Of a stretch of DNA of 64,000 nt, positions 8,983 through 15,894 are shown in pieces; position 1 is the stretch's first letter; every line of letters begins with the position of its first letter. The translations under genes were made by a program, and so were the position numbers. Origin of the DNA: Paenibacillus sp. PL91 (GTDB taxonomy: Bacteria > Bacillota > Bacilli > Paenibacillales > Paenibacillaceae); contig NZ_JABBYG020000002.1 of assembly GCF_012935325.2 (NCBI RefSeq), positions 62,001 through 126,000 on the forward strand, given 5' to 3'. A model generated the notes under the pieces. It was not told the origin of the DNA. It saw only the letters and a program-made list of their open reading frames with translations, and ran no database searches.

Positions 8983-9912
8983 TTAAAATCGTTGCTCCCG
9001 AATATACGGTACGCCAAGCGATTCCGGCGAGCCGGAAGGCTTGTTGCGATTGCGCCAGCCGAGGAACATGAGGACTAGAATCGTAACGACGTATGGAATC
9101 ATTTTTAAGAAATAGGACGGTATTTCACTGCCAATCAATTGAATGCGGAAGCCCAGCATGTCGAGCGCCCCAAAGAAATAAGCGCAGAAGAGGGCGCGAA
9201 CCGGATTCCATCTGGCAAAAATAACTAAAGCAACCGCGATCCAGCCTCGCCCCGTCGTCATTCCCTCCGTCCAAGTCGGCGAGTAGACGAGCAGCAAATC
9301 CGCTCCTGCAAGCCCAATGAGGACAGAACCAACAATGATGTAGCCGTAGCGAAACGCTTGAACGCGTATCCCCATTACATCCGCAGTAGCCGGATTATCG
9401 CCCATTGCCCGCAGATGAAGCCCGAGCGAGGTGCGATGGATGAAGAGATGAAGACCGATTACAAGCAAGAAGCTGAACCAAGTCAATAGATCAAGATGTG
9501 CGAAAATGCGGCCAATGAATGGAACGCCCTCAAGCCAAGGCATATCAAGCTTCGGTACCGCTCTCGGTACGGGAAGTCCGCTAATCGGTTTGCCTAAATA
9601 AGCGCTTAGCCCCGCCCCGAACAAAGTCATCGCAAGTCCGCAAACGATCTGATTCGCTCGCAGCGACACGCTGAGAAAAGCATGAATGCCGCCTAGCAGA
9701 ATACTGATACCGCAAACGGCAAGCAGCGTAATCGTTAAGCTGCCGGTTTGCAGAAATGTCAGACATGCCGTAACGGCTCCCATCAGCATGAGACCCTCTG
9801 CGCCTAGCTGGATGATGCCAGAGCGTTCGATCAATATGCCGCCTAGCGTTGCGAACAATAGCGGTGTACCAGAGGATATGGCGGCCAGCAGCATTTGATA
9901 CACGATTTCCAT
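8983..9912 (-). CDS. nupQ: Nucleoside ABC transporter permease (NupQ/YufQ type)
   Basis: Inner-membrane permease of a BMP-dependent purine nucleoside importer. The 309-residue protein is highly hydrophobic with about eight predicted membrane segments and the LGAEGLMLMGAVTA loop near residue 36 typical of the RbsC-like permeases of this class. A short positively charged tail (WRNRNKPSGSP) lies at the C terminus. It follows the partner permease by 18 bases with its own GGGG binding site, and precedes pucC. Assignment to nucleosides rather than sugars rests on the neighbouring BMP protein and catabolic genes. Confidence 0.88.
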   Translation of the reverse strand: MEIVYQMLLAAISSGTPLLFATLGGILIERSGIIQLGAEGLMLMGAVTACLTFLQTGSLTITLLAVCGISILLGGIHAFLSVSLRANQIVCGLAMTLFGAGLSAYLGKPISGLPVPRAVPKLDMPWLEGVPFIGRIFAHLDLLTWFSFLLVIGLHLFIHRTSLGLHLRAMGDNPATADVMGIRVQAFRYGYIIVGSVLIGLAGADLLLVYSPTWTEGMTTGRGWIAVALVIFARWNPVRALFCAYFFGALDMLGFRIQLIGSEIPSYFLKMIPYVVTILVLMFLGWRNRNKPSGSPESLGVPYIREQRF

Positions 9913-9930
9913 CGTTTAAACGCCCCTTTT

Positions 9931-11058
9931 TCAACGAATTCTACGAAGACGGAATTTACTGATAGTGCCGCCTGCAATAAGGAAAAATAAGATCGCGCCC
10001 TGGAGCATTTCGGAGATCGAGGATGGCAAGCCAATCGTTTGCACGCTGTACCCTCCGACTATAAGGCCGCCGAATAGAAACGAGGATACGACTAGCCCGA
10101 GAGGATGCAGCTTCGCGAGCCATGCTACAATAATGGCGGTGTAGCCGTATCCCGGCGAAATACCGTACATCAAGCGATGCGTCACTCCGGATACCTCAGC
10201 CATTCCTGCAAGACCGGCCAGCCCGCCGCTAATGAGCATAACCAGTAAAATATGTCTGCTAATTCGAATGCCCGCATTTTTGGCAGCTTCGGGATTGGCA
10301 CCAATCAATCTCAGCTCATAGCCCCAGCGCGTGTATTTAATGAAGAAGCCATATAGAACAATCGCAATAATGCCAAACAATAGCCCTAGATGCAGCCTTG
10401 TGTCGCCAAGCACCGGCAGCGATTGCGCCTCCGTAAACATAGGCGTCCCCGGAAAATTCATCCCTTTCGGGTCCTTCCAAGGGCCAAACACAAAATAATC
10501 CATCGCGAGCAAAGCAACGTAATTGAGCATTAAAGAGGTTACCAGCTCATTGACTTGAAAGTAGGTGCGCGGAATTGCCGTTAACAGACCCCATACGCCG
10601 CCAGCAACAATGCTGAACACGATCATCGCAGGAATAATGAGAATGCCGGGCATATTCGGAAAATAAATCGTCACCGCGGTCGCGGCCATCGCGCCAGCTG
10701 CAAATTGCCCCTCCGCGCCGATGTTCCAAACGGATATGCGATAAGCAATCGCGACGCCAAGTCCACATAGCAGCAGCGGAATCGTTTTTACAAGCGTTTC
10801 GGTCAAGCCGTATGAAGTGCCGAACGCGCCGGTGAACATTTTCTTATATACTGGAAATGGATTCATGCCGTTCGCTGCAATAAATATGCCGCAAACGACC
10901 AGCGCCAGCAGCAACGATGCGAAAGGAATCCACCACGTGCTGCCCTTCTTGGCGCTATCGATTTCAATGCGATAGGTTCGCCACTTCCATTTGCTAGATT
11001 TTTGACCGACTTCGATAGCAAGCGGGCCTTTCGTTAATACAGGCTTGTTGTCGCTCAT
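9931..11058 (-). CDS. nupP: Nucleoside ABC transporter permease (NupP/YufP type)
   Basis: Second membrane subunit of the nucleoside importer, 375 residues. It has a long charged cytoplasmic N terminus (about 45 residues) before the first membrane helix, then about nine hydrophobic segments, and the IGAEGQFAAGAMAAT loop near residue 115 that defines this permease family. The GANPEAAKNAGI segment near residue 255 is the coupling region to the ATPase. Its ATG overlaps the ATPase stop by four bases, indicating translational coupling. Confidence 0.88.
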   Translation of the reverse strand: MSDNKPVLTKGPLAIEVGQKSSKWKWRTYRIEIDSAKKGSTWWIPFASLLLALVVCGIFIAANGMNPFPVYKKMFTGAFGTSYGLTETLVKTIPLLLCGLGVAIAYRISVWNIGAEGQFAAGAMAATAVTIYFPNMPGILIIPAMIVFSIVAGGVWGLLTAIPRTYFQVNELVTSLMLNYVALLAMDYFVFGPWKDPKGMNFPGTPMFTEAQSLPVLGDTRLHLGLLFGIIAIVLYGFFIKYTRWGYELRLIGANPEAAKNAGIRISRHILLVMLISGGLAGLAGMAEVSGVTHRLMYGISPGYGYTAIIVAWLAKLHPLGLVVSSFLFGGLIVGGYSVQTIGLPSSISEMLQGAILFFLIAGGTISKFRLRRIR

Positions 11059-12596
11059 CCCGCCTCCTCCCCCGGCGCCTCAGGAGCTTGAAGACCTGCC
11101 ATATACATGCCGATCCTCTCCCGATCCGCTTCCTCCCTTGCCATCTCGCCTACGATCTGCCCGTTATAAATGACGAGAATGCGATCAGAGAGCTGAATAA
11201 CCTCATCCAAATCTTCTGAAATCAGCAAAACGCTCTTGCAAGCGTCTCTCATCTCCGCCATAAGTCGGTGCACGCCTTCCGTCGCTCCAACATCGAGTCC
11301 TTGAGTCGGATGCACGGCTACCATAAGCAGGGGATTCTGGTTTACTTCTCTAGCAAAAAGCAGCTTTTGCTGATTCCCGCCCGACAATTGCTGGACTGGC
11401 GTGTCGAGGCCAGGCGTTCTAACATCAAATTGTTTGACTAAATCTTGCGACCATTGGCGATTTGCCCCGATCCGCAAAAATCCATATCGAGAGCGTTCCT
11501 TCGTCCGATACGATTTGAACAATAAATTGTCTACGATGCCCAGATTTCCGGCGAGCCCGCTCTTCATGCGATTCTCGGGCACATGGGCAATCCCCGCTTC
11601 GATTGCCGCCTTTACGGAACCATTCTTCAGCTCTTTGCCATCAAAAAGAATCGTTCCGTGCTTCCACGGCCTGAGGCCTGTAAGCACCTCGGCAAGCTCC
11701 TTCTGACCATTTCCAGCAACACCCGCCACGCCGACGATTTCGCCCTCGCCAACCTCTAGCGAGAAATGATCGAGCGATTTCCTGCCATGATCGGCATAGA
11801 CATCAACATGCTGGACGGTGAGCAGCCGCTTCCCTTTCGGACGCGGAAGGATTGGCCGGCTTTCGCCGAGCTCCTTGCCAACCATCAGCTTCGCAAGCTC
11901 GCGTTCATTGGTGTCTGTTTTCGCCATAGAATGAATCAGCTTGCCTTTGCGCATGACGGATATATGATCCGATGCGGACATGACCTCCTTCAGCTTATGG
12001 GTAGTCAGAATGACCGTCTTCCCTTCCGATTTCATGCGCTGCAGCGTAGCGAATAGCTGCTCGGCCTCGCCGGGCGTCAGAACCGATGTCGGCTCATCCA
12101 AAATAATAAGCTCCGCACCGCGATAAAGCGTTTTGACGATCTCCACTCGCTGCTGCTCCCCAACCGAGAGCTGCCAAATCGGTCGATTGACCGGGAAAGA
12201 TAAGCCAAAATGGTCCGCGATCGCTTCGATTTCCTGCTGCTTATTGTTCATCCATTTGGAGCCTCGCCAAAACGATGATTTCTCCCCCAGCACAATGTTC
12301 TCGGCTGCGGTCAACGTTTGAACGAGGCGGAAGTTTTGAAATACCATGCCAATCCCTAGCTTCATCGCATCCTTTGGCGATCGAATCTTTGCCGGCTCGC
12401 CATGAATGAAGATCTCGCCGCTGGTTGGTCGATATACGCCAGAGAGCATGCACATCATCGTGCTTTTGCCTGCCCCGTTTTCCCCAAGCAGCGCATGAAT
12501 TTCTCCCCGCTTCGCTTGAAAATCAACAGAGTCATTCGCCACGACCGAGCCAAAATGCTTCACGATTTGGCGCATTTCTACCGAATACTTTTTCAT
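11055..12596 (-). CDS. nupO: Nucleoside ABC transporter ATP-binding protein, double domain (NupO/YufO type)
   Basis: Two fused ATPase domains that power purine nucleoside uptake, like RbsA-type proteins. Domain 1 has Walker A GENGAGKST near residue 38, signature LSVGEQQRVE and Walker B LIILDEPTSVL. Domain 2 has a degenerate Walker A (GVAGNGQKEL), signature QLSGGNQQKLLFAREV and a degenerate Walker B region (MVAVHPTQGLD), which is normal for this class, where only one site hydrolyses ATP. I chose the ATG at 12596 (513 residues) because GGAGGG sits just before it; the longer frame would start at a GTG upstream of the binding site. It follows the binding-protein gene across a stem-loop. Confidence 0.92.
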   Translation of the reverse strand: MKKYSVEMRQIVKHFGSVVANDSVDFQAKRGEIHALLGENGAGKSTMMCMLSGVYRPTSGEIFIHGEPAKIRSPKDAMKLGIGMVFQNFRLVQTLTAAENIVLGEKSSFWRGSKWMNNKQQEIEAIADHFGLSFPVNRPIWQLSVGEQQRVEIVKTLYRGAELIILDEPTSVLTPGEAEQLFATLQRMKSEGKTVILTTHKLKEVMSASDHISVMRKGKLIHSMAKTDTNERELAKLMVGKELGESRPILPRPKGKRLLTVQHVDVYADHGRKSLDHFSLEVGEGEIVGVAGVAGNGQKELAEVLTGLRPWKHGTILFDGKELKNGSVKAAIEAGIAHVPENRMKSGLAGNLGIVDNLLFKSYRTKERSRYGFLRIGANRQWSQDLVKQFDVRTPGLDTPVQQLSGGNQQKLLFAREVNQNPLLMVAVHPTQGLDVGATEGVHRLMAEMRDACKSVLLISEDLDEVIQLSDRILVIYNGQIVGEMAREEADRERIGMYMAGLQAPEAPGEEAG

Positions 12597-12669
12597 TTTG
12601 ACCCTCCTCAAAGGTTGCACAGCAATCTACTTCGAAAACTGCTACATACCCAAATAGGTGATAATAAAT

Positions 12670-12699
12670 CAACAAATCCCTTAATTCAGGGATTTGTTG
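12670..12699 (-). terminator. Intercistronic stem-loop after the binding-protein gene
   Basis: A perfect 12-base-pair stem (arms 12688-12699 and 12670-12681, CAACAAATCCCT against AGGGATTTGTTG) with a six-base loop lies 24 bases after the BMP lipoprotein stop. It is followed by ATTTATTATC, only a weak T tract. Such hairpins usually stabilise the upstream message or act as partial terminators, so that the binding protein outnumbers the membrane subunits. Confidence 0.7.
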
Positions 12700-12723
12700 A
12701 CTTATCCATATGGCGAAAGCCGA

Positions 12724-13881
12724 TTATTTCGGAATCGTGCCTTCTACCCCTTTAACGAACCAGTCCATGATCAAAATGTCATCAAGCGAAAGCGTCTTGC
12801 CTTCCTCAACCTTGACTGCGCCGGAAGCATCTGTGATCGGACCAGTAAATACGTTGATCTCGCCGTTAATGAGCTTCGTTTTCGTATCGTTTACCATCGT
12901 TTTCACATCCTCAGGCACGCTCGGTCCAAGCGGGGCAATATCGACCATGCCGTCTGCCAATGAGCCGGAATACTGCTCGCTCTTCCAAGTGCCATCGATT
13001 ACTGCTTGAACTGTCCTCGTATAATAAGGTCCCCAGTTCCAAATCGGGTTCGTTAAGTATGCTTCAGGCGCGAATCGGGTCATATCGGAATCGTTGCCTC
13101 CAGCCATTGCGCCTCGTTCAGCCGCTGCTTGCAGTGTTGCCGGTGAATCCTGATAAGCGAGCAGGACATCTGCTCCCTTATCCAGCAGACTTACTGCTGC
13201 CTGACGCTCTGTTGTCGGATCATACCAGGTATTCGTCCAAACGACGCTGACCTTCGCATCCGGATTCACGCTCTGCACGCCAAGCGTGAAGGCGTTTATG
13301 TTATAAATAACTTCAGGTATTGGGAAAGCGCCCACATAGCCGATCACGTTTTTCTTCGTCATTTTTCCTGCTGCAATACCGCTTAAATAGCTGGCATCGA
13401 AGTTTTTACCGAAGAATGTGCCCATGTTGTCATTGGTTTTGTAGCCTGCGGTATGAAGGAATTTCACATTCGGAAATTTTTTGGCTACGTTGAGGGTGTA
13501 ATCCATGTAGCCGAAGCTTGTCGTGAAGATAATGTCGTGGTTTTGTGCGAGCTCGGTAATGATCCGTTCCGCATCCGCGCTCTCCGGCACATTTTCGACC
13601 GTATCCGCATTGATGCCCAGCTTCTCTTCCATATACAATCTGCCCTTGTCATGCTCGAAAGTCCAACCGCCGTCTCCCGGAGGTCCGATATATACGAATG
13701 CGACACGGGGCAGCTTCGCCGTCTCATCCGTTGCCGCTTCTCCTGCTGGAGCTTCTGTCGACGGGTTTGCTGTACCCTCATTTGAGTTGTTTGTCTTGCT
13801 GCTTGAGCAGCCGCTAATGACGAATACAAGTGATAACAAAAGTGCAAAAACTGTAGTCCATCCTTTTTTGTGCTGTTTCAT
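12724..13881 (-). CDS. nupN: BMP family nucleoside-binding lipoprotein
   Basis: Extracellular substrate-binding lipoprotein of the purine nucleoside importer (BmpA/PnrA/Med family). From the ATG at 13881 it is 385 residues: a basic n-region, a hydrophobic stretch and the lipobox VISGC near residues 18-22, then a Ser/Thr/Asn-rich linker and the binding domain beginning VAFVYIGPPGDGGWTFEH, the conserved first strand of the family. GGGAGG precedes this ATG; the frame is open for 28 further codons but that extension would bury the signal peptide. It is the first gene after the strong promoter and structured leader at 13.9-14.07 kb, so it is probably highly expressed. Confidence 0.92.
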   Translation of the reverse strand: MKQHKKGWTTVFALLLSLVFVISGCSSSKTNNSNEGTANPSTEAPAGEAATDETAKLPRVAFVYIGPPGDGGWTFEHDKGRLYMEEKLGINADTVENVPESADAERIITELAQNHDIIFTTSFGYMDYTLNVAKKFPNVKFLHTAGYKTNDNMGTFFGKNFDASYLSGIAAGKMTKKNVIGYVGAFPIPEVIYNINAFTLGVQSVNPDAKVSVVWTNTWYDPTTERQAAVSLLDKGADVLLAYQDSPATLQAAAERGAMAGGNDSDMTRFAPEAYLTNPIWNWGPYYTRTVQAVIDGTWKSEQYSGSLADGMVDIAPLGPSVPEDVKTMVNDTKTKLINGEINVFTGPITDASGAVKVEEGKTLSLDDILIMDWFVKGVEGTIPK

Positions 13882-13922
13882 ACCGTTCCTCCCCGACTCT
13901 CTATTTTTTTTGGATAGCTGAC

Positions 13923-14030
13923 AAGGTACAAGACTATCAGTTGTACGCTGTCGATTAGTCGACACGAGATGGCTTCAACAACCTTCCATGGAAGTTGTTT
14001 GTACCTTTCGCTCGTTTTGGCCTCGGCCAA
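13923..14030 (-). promoter_or_regulatory. Structured 5' leader of the nucleoside uptake and purine catabolism genes (unknown cis-regulatory RNA candidate)
   Basis: Between the predicted start of transcription and the lipoprotein gene the leader can fold, 5' to 3' on the minus strand, as follows. First comes a hairpin TTGGCCGAGGCCAA (14030-14017). Next a nine-pair closing helix joins AAGGTACAA (14007-13999) to TTGTACCTT (13931-13923). This helix encloses a hairpin around AACAACTTCC and GGAAGGTTGTT (about 14000-13977) and a perfect six-pair hairpin TGTCGACTAATCGACA (13964-13949). The 3' strand of the closing helix can instead pair locally with GTACAA at 13946-13941. Such exclusive pairings are typical of switching RNAs. 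I do not recognise a purine, xanthine, preQ1 or other known aptamer. Confidence 0.5.
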
Positions 14031-14042
14031 TAACGTACTATC

Positions 14043-14071
14043 AATATATATCGATGTTAACATTACGTCAA
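14043..14071 (-). promoter_or_regulatory. Promoter of the nucleoside importer and purine catabolism genes
   Basis: A near-consensus vegetative promoter reads TTGACG (14071-14066), 17 bases, TATATT (14048-14043), predicting initiation near 14036 and a leader of about 155 bases. The decamer TCAATATATA occurs twice on the plus strand (14041-14050 and 14068-14077), flanking or overlapping the -10 and -35 elements, which could be a regulator site. Confidence 0.75.
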
Positions 14072-14179
14072 TATATATAACACAAAATAGTTAAAATGTG
14101 GGTTTAAGTCATGTTGAATACAATTAATTTACAATAATAATTGAGATTTGTGTTATTTATTCTAACATAATTTCGTTTC

Positions 14180-14854
14180 CTACTTTGGAAGCGAGTTTAA
14201 AAAATGGTTTTTCGCATGTTCATAATCCTCAGGCGTATCCACATCGATTAGAGCCGCCCCATCCACAGCGAGTAAACCATACCCTTTAAATCGAGGAGAA
14301 CCAAACCACTTCCTCGCCCCAGCTTCCCCCTCAAGCTGCAGCAAATCTTCGAACATCGAAGACGACAATATAGCAGGAGGCATTAGAACAACCGCCCCAT
14401 CTCTTGCATCATGCACAGCTGTAGCTACATAATCCAGCTGAGGCTTTTCAAGCCAATAATAAATGAGCTCATTAATCATACAAGACGTAATAAAGGGTTG
14501 GTCCGCGAGAGCCACCACGACTGCATCAAGTTCTGCTTCAATGCTCATAAGGGCTCGAAGGCCATGGCGAATTGAATGCCCCATGCCATGCGAAGCATCT
14601 GTGCAGGCTTCTACATAGATAGAACTAGCTTTAGAAGAAACAACAACACCACTCGCTCCCCCTTCATCTGCCCGCAGCCAATCCAGAGGATCCTCTGGAT
14701 TCACAACGACCATCACACTCTTAAGACAGCTTCCCATAAGAGCATGCAGCGCCAGGCTTGCGAGCGGCTTGTTTGTGGCGAGCTCGAGCGTCTGCTTCCT
14801 CACTCCCATCCGTTTGCTCTGTCCTGCCGCTAAATAAAGGGCTGAAATAACCAT
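14180..14854 (-). CDS. pucB: Molybdenum cofactor cytidylyltransferase-like protein (MocA/PucB family)
   Basis: Transfers CMP (or another nucleotide) to molybdopterin for insertion into xanthine dehydrogenase. The N terminus ALYLAAGQSKRMG is the nucleotide-binding motif of the family; ALADQPFI near residue 104 and VDTPEDYEHAK near the C terminus are also typical. I chose the ATG at 14854 (224 residues) because the conserved motif begins directly after it; AAGGAGGGGG lies about 12 bases upstream. It overlaps the end of the xdhC frame by 134 bases, which is unusual. No terminator follows, so transcripts may read into the importer genes. Confidence 0.85.
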   Translation of the reverse strand: MVISALYLAAGQSKRMGVRKQTLELATNKPLASLALHALMGSCLKSVMVVVNPEDPLDWLRADEGGASGVVVSSKASSIYVEACTDASHGMGHSIRHGLRALMSIEAELDAVVVALADQPFITSCMINELIYYWLEKPQLDYVATAVHDARDGAVVLMPPAILSSSMFEDLLQLEGEAGARKWFGSPRFKGYGLLAVDGAALIDVDTPEDYEHAKNHFLNSLPK

Positions 14855-15824
14855 TGCCCGCCATCCCCCTCCTTGGATCCGCTTTATTTCCAGCACGAAT
14901 CGCAATCAGCTCTGCCGCAACGCTGACCGCTATTTCAAAGGGGCCATCGGCGCCAATGGATAACCCGATAGGCGCCCTTACATTCGATGGCATAAGAAAC
15001 GTTTCAAATAACATCCGAATTCGTTTCTTCGAGCCTATAATGCCGATGTAAACAAGCTGAAGCGGCAGCGCGAGCCGTATCATTTCCTTATCCTGCTGCA
15101 AATGATGGCTGCATACGATCAAATAATCATCCGGATGGAACCCAATCTGCTTAACGATGTGTTCTGGCGAACCTACGATGCACACCGCATCCGGGAAACG
15201 CTCCTTCGTGCATAATGACGGACGCCAGTCCGCGACCACGATATGGAAGCCTATATTTTTGACGAGCGAATAAATGGCCTCTGTGTCTTTGCCTACTCCG
15301 AATAAAACCAACCTTGGCCTAGGTCTAATCCAAATAGACAAATAATTGGCGCTCTTCGCTTCGGTAAATGAATCGTTCATCCCAAGTTCCACTGCCGCTT
15401 CATCAACCAGAGAATAGCTTATTTGCTGCTCATTCCAGCTTCTAACGAGCTTCACCGACTTACCGGCATCGTTTTTTTCCTTTGCTTCCAATAGCAGCGA
15501 TCGCAATCGCCCATTGACCGGCTCAAGCAGCAAGCGCACCTTCCCGCCGCAGCCAATGGCATCCCCCCAAATGATATCCTCATCCGAATTCAAGTTGTAA
15601 TCGATGATTTCAAATGGACCTGATTGAGCAATGGCTGCAGCCCTCTCGAACAGATCATGCTCCAGGCAGCCGGGACTAACGGTCCCGATTTGTTCCCCGC
15701 TTTGCTTGAACAGCATGGCCGCTCCCTCTTTTCGGTAAGAATGGCCCTCAACACAAATGATCGTCGCCAGCACACTCAGCTCATGGTCTGCCATCACCGC
15801 CGTCAATATATCATGCATATCCAT
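14721..15824 (-). CDS. pucA: XdhC/CoxI family molybdenum cofactor insertion protein (PucA type)
   Basis: Chaperone that binds sulfurated molybdenum cofactor and inserts it into xanthine dehydrogenase. The protein starts at ATG 15824 (GGGAGGGAAAAGGG just upstream) and is 367 residues. The N-terminal XdhC-CoxI domain includes HSYRKEGAAMLF and SPGCLEHDLF; the C-terminal Rossmann-like domain includes LVLFGVGKDTEAIYSL and YIGIIGSKKRI. The last 50 or so residues, after AELIAIRAGNKAD, are low in family character and are read from the start of the next gene in another frame. Either the gene truly overlaps pucB or a small insertion or deletion has removed the normal stop. Confidence 0.85.
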   Translation of the reverse strand: MDMHDILTAVMADHELSVLATIICVEGHSYRKEGAAMLFKQSGEQIGTVSPGCLEHDLFERAAAIAQSGPFEIIDYNLNSDEDIIWGDAIGCGGKVRLLLEPVNGRLRSLLLEAKEKNDAGKSVKLVRSWNEQQISYSLVDEAAVELGMNDSFTEAKSANYLSIWIRPRPRLVLFGVGKDTEAIYSLVKNIGFHIVVADWRPSLCTKERFPDAVCIVGSPEHIVKQIGFHPDDYLIVCSHHLQQDKEMIRLALPLQLVYIGIIGSKKRIRMLFETFLMPSNVRAPIGLSIGADGPFEIAVSVAAELIAIRAGNKADPRRGMAGNGYFSPLFSGRTEQTDGSEEADARARHKQAARKPGAACSYGKLS

Positions 15825-15894
15825 CCCTTTTCCCTCCCTAAGCATAAGCCGCCGCAAGGACTGCATTTAACGCGATTTGAGCAAATCGCCTCTT

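Noticed and set aside
9581..9934. 117-codon frame within the nupQ permease gene on the same strand
   Set aside because: It is an alternative frame inside a well-supported permease gene and carries no hydrophobic segments or family features.
13882..14040. Guanine/adenine-type purine riboswitch before the nucleoside importer
   Set aside because: The conserved purine aptamer core and its two kissing-loop hairpins are not present, although the leader is structured; it is reported as an unassigned element instead.
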